Assembly: GCA_034696485.1 (NCBI GenBank)
Contig: JAQIWT010001319.1
Location: 1-11,361 of the forward strand
Source of the DNA: Isohypsibius dastychi
Taxonomy: Eukaryota; Tardigrada; Eutardigrada; Parachela; Isohypsibiidae
Direction of reading: 5' to 3'
DNA length: 11,361 bases
In this document: in pieces, positions 1-8,110 of the stretch
Numbering within the stretch: the first letter of the stretch is position 1
How the letters are laid out: every line of letters starts with the position of its first letter
Position numbers and translations under genes: made by a program
Notes under the pieces: model-generated
Told to the model about the DNA's origin: nothing
The model's database searches: none
What the model saw: the letters and a program-made list of their open reading frames with translations, nothing else

Positions 1-874
1 TAAGAATCCAGACAGAGCATTGACAGGGGTCGCATCACCGAATGCTATATCGTGTTATTTTACCTTTTGAGACTACGGTAGGAACGTCTGATTCTTATGA
101 GCAGATTCGGTGATCGCTGTATCACACGTCGTTGGCCTTTTCCCGATACACAGACATGCTGCGCATTGGAAGAAATTATCAGCACAGGACCTGGGTTCCC
201 CCCTCAGCGAAGATGGTAACTTGACGCGTCTTTGAGGTCTGCTTCCTGTGAATTTTGGTTTTTGACGCAAATGCAAAGATTCTAGCTGTCAGGTCGAGTC
301 TCAGTAAAGTTTCTGTCACTGCAATCTCAACAGAAACGTGATCGTTTTTCGTGCATGGACATTTTCTGGGTCAGCGAACTCAGTTCTGTCGAGATTTTTG
401 CAAGAGTTTAATAAACACAGGACAATCTTGCCGAAGCAGGACAATCTGGAATACAACACGTGCACGAGAATGGAATCAGTTTTCCAATGATAACGTGTAC
501 CTGGTATGGTTTGCTGGCTCTCGCGTTGTTCTTCCAAACAATCTCGCAGCCTGGGGAACCAACGATTTGAAATCGTTTTGTAAGCCATTCTTAAATTTTT
601 TTATTACTTGGTTTTCTGTAATGGGGGGGGGGGGGCTGACAGAATTGAGATCCGAGCGGCAAATTGATCTTTACCATAATGAACCTGTGGATGCCTGTTT
701 CTCAGCATTCTTCGGATCACGTTCTGATGATATCGGTTTTCGTTTTTCGGAACAGCGATCACATTTATCGACGCAGTGGTGTTTGGACAATGTCCAGACT
801 GACCACCATATTTAGAGGGTTGTTAGTCTGGACGCTTTTAAGCTCATCGTACAAGCCTCTTGACTGAACACCTT
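1..874. other. No supportable gene; contains a 13-G run
   Basis: Several frames stay open for 60-150 codons, but none shows a recognisable domain or splice pattern. The region includes the 3' flank of gene A, with a distant AATAAA on the minus strand at 600-605. A run of 13 G occurs at 623-635. Confidence 0.4.
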
Positions 875-1997
875 TTAATCAGAATCAACATACCCAACCG
901 ATCGCTTTCTTGCTTGGGATTCAAATCCACCCACACCACTTACTGCTTCAACAAAATCATCAAAAAGCTCAGGAGCACATTTAGCCAATGCTAAAAAACC
1001 TTTATCCCTAATAAAACCTTCCTTCTCTTTTTGACAAAAAACGATGGCGTGCGCGGCTAAGATCTTGTAACCCTGTCGCTTGGCCAAGATGTACCGTTCG
1101 ACCACGTTCTCTAGACTAAGCCTGTCATTCATTGCAATGGCGATCTCCGTCTTGATCCCTTCCATTTGATATCTATCTGCAGCTTCGAACATAGGTTTCA
1201 ACAAACTAACGTCTATTGCGCTTATTGGAGTTCCGTATAATCTGTCCACCAACGCTTTCAGGGTCACATATTTCATATCGGGAATTTCACATTTTGTAGA
1301 CGCTTTCTCGGAAATTAGCATGGCCCTGAAGACATCCGATGCAGCAGCTAAAATAACTCGATGAACCTTGAGTTCTTTTTCGTCGTTCGCAATCAGCGTC
1401 AGATCAGTCAAAGTCGCGGTCTCATAGAATGCTCGGTACTTCATAAGAGGATCGTCGTCAGTTTTTCTCCCCATCGACGTTTTCAAGATCTCTTTTGAGA
1501 AATGAACAGTGACGTCAACGATCATGTCATCAGGTTCACTTGATTTCAGCGGTGGCATCATGGCTGGATCCAAGCCAAGCCTATTCGGTTTCGCCCTAGT
1601 GAAGCTGTAGAGTGCGAATAGCGAAATTTCATTTCTGTACGTCACTCTAGTAGAAATGCAGTTGAAGACAGTGTGATACCAGGTTCGATGCACTTTACTT
1701 GACGGTGGTGCCAGGTGGCGAGTTCTCGTCATGTGGGAAATCGGTCTCGATCCCTATGTTCCACCACCGACCGATAGCTATCGACACTTTCCATTGCCTG
1801 TTTGAGGGCAGTCCGAAGTCCATGTTTCTAACGATTGGGGATTCGAGAATGAATGACTTTTTAGTGCTGGTCTTTTCAGAACAGTGCACAAAGTCTGGAA
1901 CTGTCCATTTCAGTCTCAATCCGACAAAATTTTCAGATACTGGATCGGCAACGGTTTGTCCTGTCAACTCGCCAACCGTTGTTGCACTTTCTACCAT
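875..1997 (-). CDS. MATH-BTB (SPOP-like) protein, gene A, two exons
   Basis: Exons 1997-1699 and 1646-875 join across a 52-nt intron (donor CAA|GTAAAG, acceptor TACTAG|AGTG, phase 2), giving 356 residues. Residues 1 to about 150 form a divergent MATH domain, recognisable from LKWTVPDF, the QWKV strand and the VTYRNEISLF strand just after the intron. Residues about 175-275 are BTB/POZ (TDLTLIA, KVHRVILAAASDVFRAML, His195, EAADRYQ), followed by a short BACK/3-box helix region to about 335 (LENVVERYILAK). The tail contains ARKRS, similar in place to the SPOP nuclear-localisation tail. By family knowledge it is a Cullin-3 ubiquitin-ligase substrate adaptor; its target is unknown. I chose the Met at 1997 because MVESATTVG aligns with the starts of genes B-D. 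The frame stays open upstream to a Met at 2195, so a 66-residue N-terminal extension with several cysteines is possible. It lies head-to-tail with gene B. Confidence 0.85.
1647..1698 (-). other. Gene A intron (52 nt)
   Basis: The donor GTAAAG follows CAA and the acceptor is CTACTAG, read on the minus strand. Without splicing, the frame stops at the TAA inside the donor. Splicing restores Lys100 across a phase-2 junction and lines up with the intron position in genes B, C and D. Confidence 0.8.
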
Positions 1998-2496
1998 GTT
2001 TTTGTACGGGGTAAGACTGTATTTCGAAATCATTGTGTACCAAGCAAGGCAAGAAGTTTTTTCAAACGAAGCTTGGCAACCGCACTCTTGAGTGATATTC
2101 TCGTCTAAAATTTGTTCTGCCTCACAAGTGTCTCCACTGTGCTTTGTAACCCGTGGTCTGAGTAATGGATGGTCACCTGGGGTTTTGAGTAACAACTGAA
2201 CGCGCGTATTATCAATAAGCGATTACAACACAGCACTACATTGACAACTAGTTTACAATCACAGCATTCTGAAATCTTATGTCTGATCTTTTCAATAAAG
2301 TTTTTAATAATGCTGTGCATGCGTTACGTTCTTTCATCGCTAGTTCCTGATTGGTAGTACAAAATGGTTTTGTTCGCTGACCAATGTTGAAGCAAACAAG
2401 AATCAGAACGAGATGCCAACGACTACACTAAGCTCAACACGGTTTGCAGTGGATAAGCCAAACAATAGGAGTGGGGCCAAACATGAAGCGTGTAGA

Positions 2497-2512
2497 GTCT
2501 ACTGCAGTAGAC
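2497..2512. repeat. 16-bp perfect palindrome downstream of gene B
   Basis: GTCTACTGCAGTAGAC is fully self-complementary and lies about 60 bp after gene B's stop. A short ATGTCCGTA direct repeat follows at about 2518-2543. Confidence 0.7.
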
Positions 2513-2573
2513 CAGAGATGTCCGTAATGTATGTATGTCCGTATGTTTCATTCACCTTAGGCAGTGGACTAGA

Positions 2574-3684
2574 CTAAATTTCGGCCTGCTCGGCTGATCG
2601 TTTTTTGGTGACCAGTCCAGTGGTGAATTTGCCCATGAACTCATCAAAAAGATCTGGAGCTTTCTTGCTGAGTTCCAGAAAAGTGCTCGGTGGATTGCGA
2701 TTCTCGTACTTTATTTGACAAAAATCCAGCACTCGATTGGCTAGCATGTTTAGATTGTGTTGCTTGGCGAAAATGTACCGATCAACCGCGTTATCAAGAG
2801 CAAGGCTCTTACACATCAACATGACCGCTTCCTGCCTGATTTTTTCCAGACCGTACTTTTCAGCAGCGTGGAAGAGGGAATGCTGCGTGTCCGAGTCGAG
2901 GCCGTTCAACGGAAGACCGTACACACCGTCGATCACTGCCTTCAAAGTAGCATAATCCAGATCGGGGAAATGACATGTGGTTTTTTCGGTCTCCTGCAAG
3001 ACCATTTCTTTGAAGGTCTGAGAAGCGGCCGCGATGATTAAGCGGTGAGCTTGGATTTCTTGGCCATCTTGAGCAGTGAGAATGAGATCCGCACAAGTCC
3101 CCGATTTATAGAAGTCTTTTATATTCGAGATAATTTCCGCAATCGCTCCCCCGTTGCATAGAGAATTCTTCTTAACGGGCACTTCTTCCAAGAAAAAAAT
3201 GGTGGCTTCTATGACAAGTGGTTCCGCAGGTTTGTCGGTGAAGATTTCGACTGGGATTTCCGACCAGTCCCACAGTTCGGATGGATCATCTCCGTGGTGA
3301 GTCGATGCCAGTTGGAAGAATTTTCTCTCGGCGAAACTCACTCTGTGGGAGAACGATTAAGAAAAACTAGGAATAAAGCTCCCTTCTTTGTATGTACTTG
3401 AAAAACTCTGAGAATCTGACCGTGGCCTTCCGATAAGAGACGATAGTGCAGAATGAAAAGTCGGAGACGGCAGTGATTGCCCACTGTCCTTCGGCGACAA
3501 TTCCGATTTCTTCATTTGCAATTCCGGGCGATTCGAAGTTGAACTCGGTATCTTCCTCCTCTTTTATATGCTGGGCAAACCCTGGGATGATCCATGTTAG
3601 TTTCATTTCCGTCAACTGTCCAGTTACTGCATCACTAGTGGGGTGCCAGGTTATCGAGCCAACAATCTTGGGTATTCTGGTCAT
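2574..3684 (-). CDS. MATH-BTB (SPOP-like) protein, gene B, two exons
   Basis: Exons 3684-3398 and 3342-2574 join across a 55-nt intron (donor CAA|GTACAT, acceptor TCCCACAG|AGTG, phase 2) to give 351 residues. The MATH part (residues 1 to about 148) shows VGSITW, LTWIIPGF, the GQWAI strand, VSFAERKFFQL and LWDWSEI. The BTB domain spans about 178-275 (CADLILTA, QAHRLIIAAASQTF with His195, FHAAEKYGLEKIR). The BACK-like helices are about 278-335, and the tail is TKKRSAEQAEI. The predicted role is that of a Cullin-3 substrate adaptor. The Met at 3684 aligns with the starts of C and D. The donor GTACAT is weaker than in the paralogs, but without splicing exon 1 runs to a TAG about 30 nt further on. 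Gene B is clearly diverged from A and from the C/D pair, so it is an older duplicate. Confidence 0.84.
3343..3397 (-). other. Gene B intron (55 nt)
   Basis: The donor is GTACAT and the acceptor TTCTCCCACAG on the minus strand. It is phase 2, and exon 2 opens with A-GTG as in gene A. The position within the MATH domain matches the other three genes. Confidence 0.75.
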
Positions 3685-4112
3685 TATACTGAATGAAGAT
3701 ATTTTATAGAAAGATCAGTTTTCTGCGAATTCTCTTTCTCATTCGAGTCATAAAAAGATTTTTGGTTCAATACTAGATCAGCAATTGTTCACAGTTGCTA
3801 AGATCATATGCGTGGGTCCCAGTCTTAGAAATTCATTCGACCTTCATTTCGCTCCAGATTCCATCCCCAGAATCCCAAACATCGACTGATATTCCGATTC
3901 TCCACCTTATCACATCGATCCGTAATGTTTGAAATGCCATCCTTGCGACCTATCATTCAGCACGATGCATGATGCAAGCCACTCTGAATCTGTGGGAAAA
4001 CCGATTGAACTGGTCGTGGTGGTAATCGGCAAGATGTGATCGTAACGTCAAGATAAAGTCATCAAGATGGTTCACGTAGGAACAAATCGAATATTGATGG
4101 GGCGCTCATCAG
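3685..4112. other. Intergenic spacer between head-to-head genes B and C
   Basis: No coding signal was recognised. The start codons of B (minus) and C (plus) are about 560 bp apart, so the promoters of both genes should lie here or just outside. A TATAAAAT string on the minus strand (3701-3708) is too close to gene B's ATG to serve as a TATA box for the start chosen here. Confidence 0.4.
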
Positions 4113-4137
4113 TTATTACCAAGGCTTTCTCTGGTGA

Positions 4138-4153
4138 TCAAAGGTTACCTTGA
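4138..4153 (+). promoter_or_regulatory. Imperfect palindrome upstream of gene C, shared with gene D
   Basis: TCAAAGGT-T-ACCTTGA lies about 90 bp before the chosen start of gene C and only 4 bp before an in-frame upstream ATG at 4158. The matching element before gene D is a perfect 17-bp inverted repeat. The arms resemble nuclear-receptor half-sites (AAGGTCA type). A regulatory role is inferred only from symmetry and conservation between the copies. Confidence 0.35.
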
Positions 4154-4244
4154 GTTCATGGTTGTAAATGCGTTCATCAGACGGAAATATCGTCAACACG
4201 TCAACGACCGGCAAGTTTTCAGAATCTACAGTATATTCACCCAA

Positions 4245-5385
4245 ATGGACACAGTCGATAATATTGGAACTGTGACGTGGAACATCCACACCGACCCAGT
4301 CAAGGAGCTCGTCAGGGAAATAAGATTTTGTTGGACTATACCAAACCTTTACGAGTTGCATCAAAAACGTGAAAATTCAATCCTGATTAACTCGCCTAAA
4401 GTCAGCGGCGCCAAAATGGGGATCGATACAGAGTCTATGTGGACCATTCTGTTTGTCACACCAGGCCGCTTACAGCGTATGTATATGGCCGTGACAGATG
4501 GCAAAAATTTTAGTGCTGCCGGAAAAGTATTCAGGTAAGCGAAGGTCATCCCTCGTACTCTCGTGACTGGGTACATACAATGGCTGAATTGAAAGGGCTG
4601 AATATCGCGGCAAAAAAAGCACTGTGTGCACAACTTTCGGTGACCTTCGGGATGTGACCCGGATCTTTCCACATGAACGCCGAGATTTCTTTCTAGCGAA
4701 ACCTGCGACTGATGCCAGTGATGTTTTCGTAGCCAACGTGTCTATTCTGGTCGATAGGCCAATGACGCTCGAGCCAGTAGTCAAGTCCGAATTAAGCCCA
4801 TCAGACTCTGTCAAAAGGTATCGGAAACTCTATCAAGAAGGATCTTTCACTGATCTGGTACTGGTTGCGGAAGATGGAGAAGAACTGAATGTGCACCAGA
4901 TGGTCATTGCGGCCGCGTCTGATGTCTTCAAAGCCATGTTGATGCACGATACCAAAGAAAAGCGCTCTGGAAGGTGTGTGATTGCGGACGTCGATTATGT
5001 CACCTTGAAAGCTCTTGTGGATCGGCTATATGGAATTCCAATCTGTAATACAGATTCTGATTTAATTGAAGCTGTTTTTATGGCTGCGGATAAATATCAG
5101 CTGTCTGCTTTGAGGAAAAAGTGCACCATTCTGATGTGTAGAAATTTGGAAATTGAGAACGTCGTTGATTGCTACTTGTTTGCAATCTATCACGATATAC
5201 CGTTTCTGGCTGAAAGAGCAATTGATTTTTGCCATGATTATTATGAGGAAATCGTGGCGTCAAAAGGTCTCGTCGAGCTCAGCAAGAACGCACCGGGGAT
5301 TTTCGACCAGTTTATGGGAAAATTTGCGAACAAATTAATGACGAAGAAAAGAACAGCTGAAGATGCAGTGTTTGACTTTTATTAA
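4245..5385 (+). CDS. MATH-BTB (SPOP-like) protein, gene C, two exons
   Basis: Exons 4245-4534 and 4596-5385 join across a 61-nt intron (donor TTCAG|GTAAGC, acceptor TTGAAAG|GGCT, phase 2) to give 359 residues. The MATH half (1 to about 150) shows DNIGTVTW, IRFCWTIPNL, MGIDTESMW, AEYRGKK, and RRDFFLAK plus SDVFVANVSILV as the closing strands. BTB is about 180-278 (FTDLVLVAEDG, NVHQMVIAAASDVFKAML with His197, MAADKYQLSALRKKC). BACK-like helices are about 282-340. The tail is KKRTAEDA. The MAADKY string and the C-terminal basic tail are typical of SPOP, so a Cullin-3 adaptor role is likely. The start is the Met that aligns with B and D; in-frame Mets at 4134 and 4158 would add up to 37 residues unlike those of gene D. 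It is the partner of gene D in the tandem duplication, and no canonical poly(A) signal is obvious downstream. Confidence 0.88.
4535..4595 (+). other. Gene C intron (61 nt)
   Basis: The donor is GTAAGC and the acceptor is TTGAAAG, with a CTGAATT branch-point-like string just before it. The acceptor lacks a pyrimidine tract, but it is at the same place as in gene D and makes AEYRGKK align with VEYRGKK and with gene A's VTYRNEI. Reading through would stop at once at TAA. Confidence 0.7.
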
Positions 5386-5559
5386 GTATAACCTAAAAGC
5401 TTTACCCTAGAGCCATGTTGAACTAAAAAAATTTCTCAAAATGAAAAACATTTTCCGCATTTAGAAAAATCCAGTTAGACATGAATTAATGTCTTCGACA
5501 AGGACCAAATGTCTTCCACAAGAACCCGTCCGTAAACCATGAACAGATACCACCCGAGA

Positions 5560-5684
5560 AACGCCATTATTATCAGGTCGGAGTGGTCGTCAGTCGGACG
5601 CGCCGTGCTTCTTGTTTTACCATGCAGCATATGAAAGTGGATCTTCGTTTGAAACTTACCTGTTCGGCGATACAGCGAGCGAAT
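5560..5684 (-). pseudogene. Remnant of GPCR 3' end (copy of last intron and exon edges)
   Basis: On the minus strand, the codons for IRSLYRRT lead into G|GTAAG at 5659, matching IRLLCRRK and A|GTAAGT at the end of the intact receptor's penultimate exon. The intron copy keeps the stretch AACGAAGATCCACT almost unchanged. The stretch that holds the acceptor and first codons of the intact last exon (near 8181-8192) is missing, and the upstream part of the exon is absent beyond about 12-14 codons, where an in-frame TAA appears. The fragment therefore cannot encode a receptor. It marks the far end of the duplicated unit. Confidence 0.7.
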
Positions 5685-5721
5685 GTATCTCTTTGTGATT
5701 TACCCGCTTTCTTGTACCCGG

Positions 5722-5744
5722 GGTTCACAAAAACGGGGTTTGTG
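5722..5744. repeat. Isolated copy of palindromic repeat
   Basis: This 23-bp stretch is identical to 6079-6101 within the cluster 5998-6160. It begins GGTTCACAAA and continues AACGGGG then TTTGTG; the right arm is disturbed by two extra bases (TTTGTGTGAAC). It lies about 40 bp beyond the end of the duplicated GPCR fragment. Confidence 0.75.
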
Positions 5745-5997
5745 TGAACAGACCATAGTTTAAGGTATTTGTCACTCGCAAGTTAGGGAGGATAGCGAAT
5801 CTGAGAATACAGCTCAGTTTTAGATTCAGTTTTAGATTTTCAGTCAGACGTTTCGAAATGCAAACACTAAAATTCCTGCTTGTTCCTCATACTGCACCCT
5901 GCCCCGAACGGAACGTGAGTCTTCTGTAGAAAGAGCTATATCATGAGATGAGCTACTCTCCCTGATTTCCAAGTGACGAAAACCGTAAACGGTGGAG
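5745..5997. other. Spacer with no recognised feature
   Basis: No coding signal was recognised. The stretch separates the isolated palindromic repeat from the main cluster and contains a short internal duplication (CAGTTTTAGATT twice near 5814-5837). Confidence 0.3.
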
Positions 5998-6160
5998 GGT
6001 TCAAGAAAACGGGTTTTGTGAAAAACAGGTTCAGAAAAACGGTTGGGTTCAAGAAAACGGGGTTTGTGAACCTTGAACGGTTCACAAAAACGGGGTTTGT
6101 GAACCGGTTCAGAAAAACGGCTGGCTTCAAGAAGATGGGGAGTTCACAAAAATGGTTACA
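5998..6160. repeat. Cluster of short palindromic repeats
   Basis: The cluster alternates a type like GGGTTCAAGAAAACGGG (5998, 6045, degenerate at 6123), a type GGTTCAGAAAAACGG (6028, 6106), and a full inverted repeat at 6079-6105 with perfect 10-bp arms GGTTCACAAA and TTTGTGAACC around AACGGGG. GAACCGGTTC at 6101-6110 is also a perfect palindrome. Both strands happen to stay open and would read as KKTGFV-like (plus) or NPVFLN-like (minus) repeats. I regard that as a by-product of the DNA repeat and not as a gene. Confidence 0.75.
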
Positions 6161-6711
6161 GGCGAATCACATTTTGGCCACGAAACCGTTTTATACTTGG
6201 AGGACTCAGGATGGCAGCCCTGCAATCGCAAGTCATTAGACCACGATGACCAACTTCTGAAACCCATGATGAAAACAGCCGTTCAGCTCAGAGCAAATCT
6301 TTTTTTTGGGACCTGATCAAAACGATAAGCTATTCTGAATCGCCAGACTTCTCACCTCAATCTCAATCTACGAACTGTATTGCAATTTGGCAGCGTCGAA
6401 TAAGTGCTAGCCACTTCGAATTTGTGAAAAGACCTAGCGGACCAGTCGCAGAAGTTACATATTCTATTTACAAGATGCAACAAGAACATGTTCTCGACAA
6501 AATACCATTCAATTCGTTTGAACCTCCTTGTTAGTTAGTTCGCAGCTAGTGATCCATTTCTTGCCGAGACTATATCGTACCCGTATGAGCTCTTTATCAA
6601 CCCACAATACAGCTCGTCCTGACTGACCTGATTTACGTTGCTTTTGGAATGACCGACATCTCGATCGGTAGCGAAGACTGGCTGGACTGTGTCACATCGC
6701 CGAGACAGATG
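6161..6711. other. Spacer between repeat cluster and second unit
   Basis: No supportable gene was found. A tRNA D-arm-like string occurs on the minus strand near 6225-6250 (TGGTCTAATG), but no matching T-arm is present. Confidence 0.3.
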
Positions 6712-6734
6712 GTTACCAAGGCTTTCTCAGGTGA

Positions 6735-6751
6735 TCAAAGGTCACCTTTGA
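6735..6751. promoter_or_regulatory. Perfect 17-bp inverted repeat upstream of gene D
   Basis: TCAAAGGT-C-ACCTTTGA is symmetric apart from the central base. It lies 96 bp before the chosen start and 3 bp before an alternative in-frame ATG at 6755. It sits inside a block of about 40 bp conserved with gene C's upstream region. The half TCAAAGGTCA resembles nuclear-receptor monomer sites; binding is not shown by the sequence. Confidence 0.4.
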
Positions 6752-6847
6752 CTTATGAATGTAACAGACATCTTCGAGCTTAACCATCTACATTCAATGC
6801 AAACAATATCTTCAAAAAGTGTTTCTGGAAACCATATACTCGAACCC

Positions 6848-7989
6848 ATGATGGAATTTATCGATAATATTGGTACTGTCACGTGGAACATCTGTGTTGA
6901 TCCAGCCGCGGAATTAGTTGGAGAGATTAGATTTCACTGGGTTATACCTAGCGTATATCAAATGAAAATAGGCTCGGAAGTTTCAAGCTTGATCAAATCA
7001 CCTGAAGTCAGCAGTACTGAAATGGGAATCGACTCAAAGTCGGTGTGGACTCTTATGCTGTCAACCGCGGATCCGTTAAAGGACATGTGTTTGCACATAA
7101 CGGATGGTAACAACTTCAAGGTTGCCGGAAAGGTGTTCAGGTAGGCGAAGGCCGTTCCATTCTTCTCTTGTGAGTAGGCGGGTACAATGGCTGAATTTAA
7201 AGGGTGGAATATCGAGGGAAGAAATGCACTATATGCTTAAATGGTGTTAGCGTTATGAATGCAACCCAGATTTTTCCATTGGATCATCGAGATCACTTCC
7301 TAGTGAAACCTCAGGATGAAGCCGACGATGTCTTCGTGGCTGATGTGTCTGTTCTGTTTGATGAACCAATGACGCTCGAGCCAGTAGTCAAGTCCGAATT
7401 AAATCCATCGGACTCCGTCAAAAGGTATCAGGAGCTTTATGAAGAGGGATCTTTCACCGATTTGGTATTGGTTACGGAAGATGGGCAAGAACTCAATGTG
7501 CACCAGATGGTCATTGCGGCCGAGTCTGATGTTTTCAAAGCCATGTTGATGCACGATACCAAAGAGAGGCGCTCTGGAAGGTGCGTGATTGCGGGCGTCG
7601 ATTATGTCACCCTGAAAGCTCTTGTTGGTCAACTGTATGGAGTTCCAATACGTGGAACGGATTCCGATTTAATCGAAGCTGTTTTCATGGCGGCGGACAA
7701 ATACGAGCTGTGTGCTCTGAGAAAAGAATGCGCCATTCTGATGTGTAAAAATATGACAATTGAGAACGTCGTTGATTGCTACTTGTTTGCGGTCCAGCAC
7801 AAAATCCCGTTTCTGCTTAACGGAGCAATTGAGTTCTGCCATGATTATTACGAGGAAATCGTGAATTCAAAAAGTCTCGTCCGGCTTAGCAAGAACGCAC
7901 CAGGGCTTTTCGACGGGTTCATGGGAAAAATTGCCAACAGATTATCGAACAAGAAAAGAACAGCTGAAGATGCAGAGCTTGACTTGTAG
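6848..7989 (+). CDS. MATH-BTB (SPOP-like) protein, gene D, two exons
   Basis: Exons 6848-7140 and 7203-7989 join across a 62-nt intron (donor TTCAG|GTAGGC, acceptor TTTAAAG|GGTG, phase 2) to give 359 residues. MATH occupies 1 to about 151 (DNIGTVTW, IRFHWVIP, MGIDSKSVW, VEYRGKK, FVADVSVLF). BTB occupies about 181-279 (FTDLVLVTEDG, NVHQMVIAAESDVFKAML with His198, MAADKYELCALRK). BACK-like helices follow (IENVVDCYLFA), and the tail is KKRTAEDAELDL. It should act as a Cullin-3 substrate adaptor. By direct count, the part from MTLEP to the tail is 165/202 identical to gene C, whereas the MATH exon is 51/92. The start is Met6848 or Met6851; an in-frame Met at 6755 would add 31 residues. It is convergent with the GPCR, with 121 bp between stop codons. 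An ATTAAA lies at 8070. Confidence 0.88.
7141..7202 (+). other. Gene D intron (62 nt)
   Basis: The donor is GTAGGC and the acceptor TTTAAAG, with CTGAATTT just before it. Its position and phase match gene C. The atypical donor (GTAGG) is the weakest point of the gene D model. Confidence 0.7.
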
Positions 7990-8047
7990 TTGCTGTAAAC
8001 TAAAAAACTTGACTGAACCCATGTTAAACTGGAAACATATTGAGTAT

Positions 8048-8053
8048 TTTATT
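8048..8053 (-). terminator. Poly(A) signal AATAAA for the GPCR
   Basis: AATAAA on the minus strand lies about 58 nt after the receptor's stop codon, within the region that also serves as gene D's 3' flank. Confidence 0.5.
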
Positions 8054-8069
8054 GCGTTTGAAATTGTCC

Positions 8070-8075
8070 ATTAAA
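8070..8075 (+). terminator. Possible poly(A) signal ATTAAA for gene D
   Basis: ATTAAA is the first common poly(A) variant after gene D's stop, about 80 nt downstream. If both signals are used, the two convergent transcripts overlap at their 3' ends. Confidence 0.35.
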
Positions 8076-8110
8076 ATCTTGAACGAATATTCGTGAGCAT
8101 GAAACAGATG

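Larger units (their letters stand above)
4113..5684 (+). repeat. Direct repeat unit, copy 1 (gene C plus GPCR tail remnant)
   Basis: The unit starts at the conserved block ACCAAGGCTTTCTC about 130 bp before gene C's start. It continues through the whole gene and its 3' flank and ends in sequence matching the GPCR penultimate exon, where the shared codons run up to its GTAAG donor. Copy 2 (6712-8268) has the same order and nearly the same length (1572 against 1557 bp). The exact edges are estimated by eye. Confidence 0.75.

Noticed and set aside
351-815. Plus-strand open frame of 154 codons
   Set aside because: Contains the poly-G run as a glycine stretch, shows no domain or splice context, and overlaps an equally open minus-strand frame; not supportable as a gene.
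1699-2091. Plus-strand open frame of 130 codons
   Set aside because: Antisense shadow of gene A exon 1, whose minus-strand frame aligns with the paralogs.
3701-3708. TATA box for gene B (TATAAAAT, minus strand)
   Set aside because: It lies 17-24 nt before the chosen ATG, which would put the transcription start inside the coding sequence.
4596-4660. Loss of the gene C splice acceptor, making C a pseudogene
   Set aside because: I first aligned exon 2 to an AG at 7249-7250 in gene D, which is GA in C. The acceptors at 4594-4595 and 7201-7202 are conserved in both genes, have the right phase, and align the MATH strand with genes A and B, so both genes look intact.
6220-6256. tRNA-like sequence on the minus strand (TGGTCTAATG)
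   Set aside because: Resembles a D-arm/A-box, but no T-arm or acceptor-stem pairing follows.
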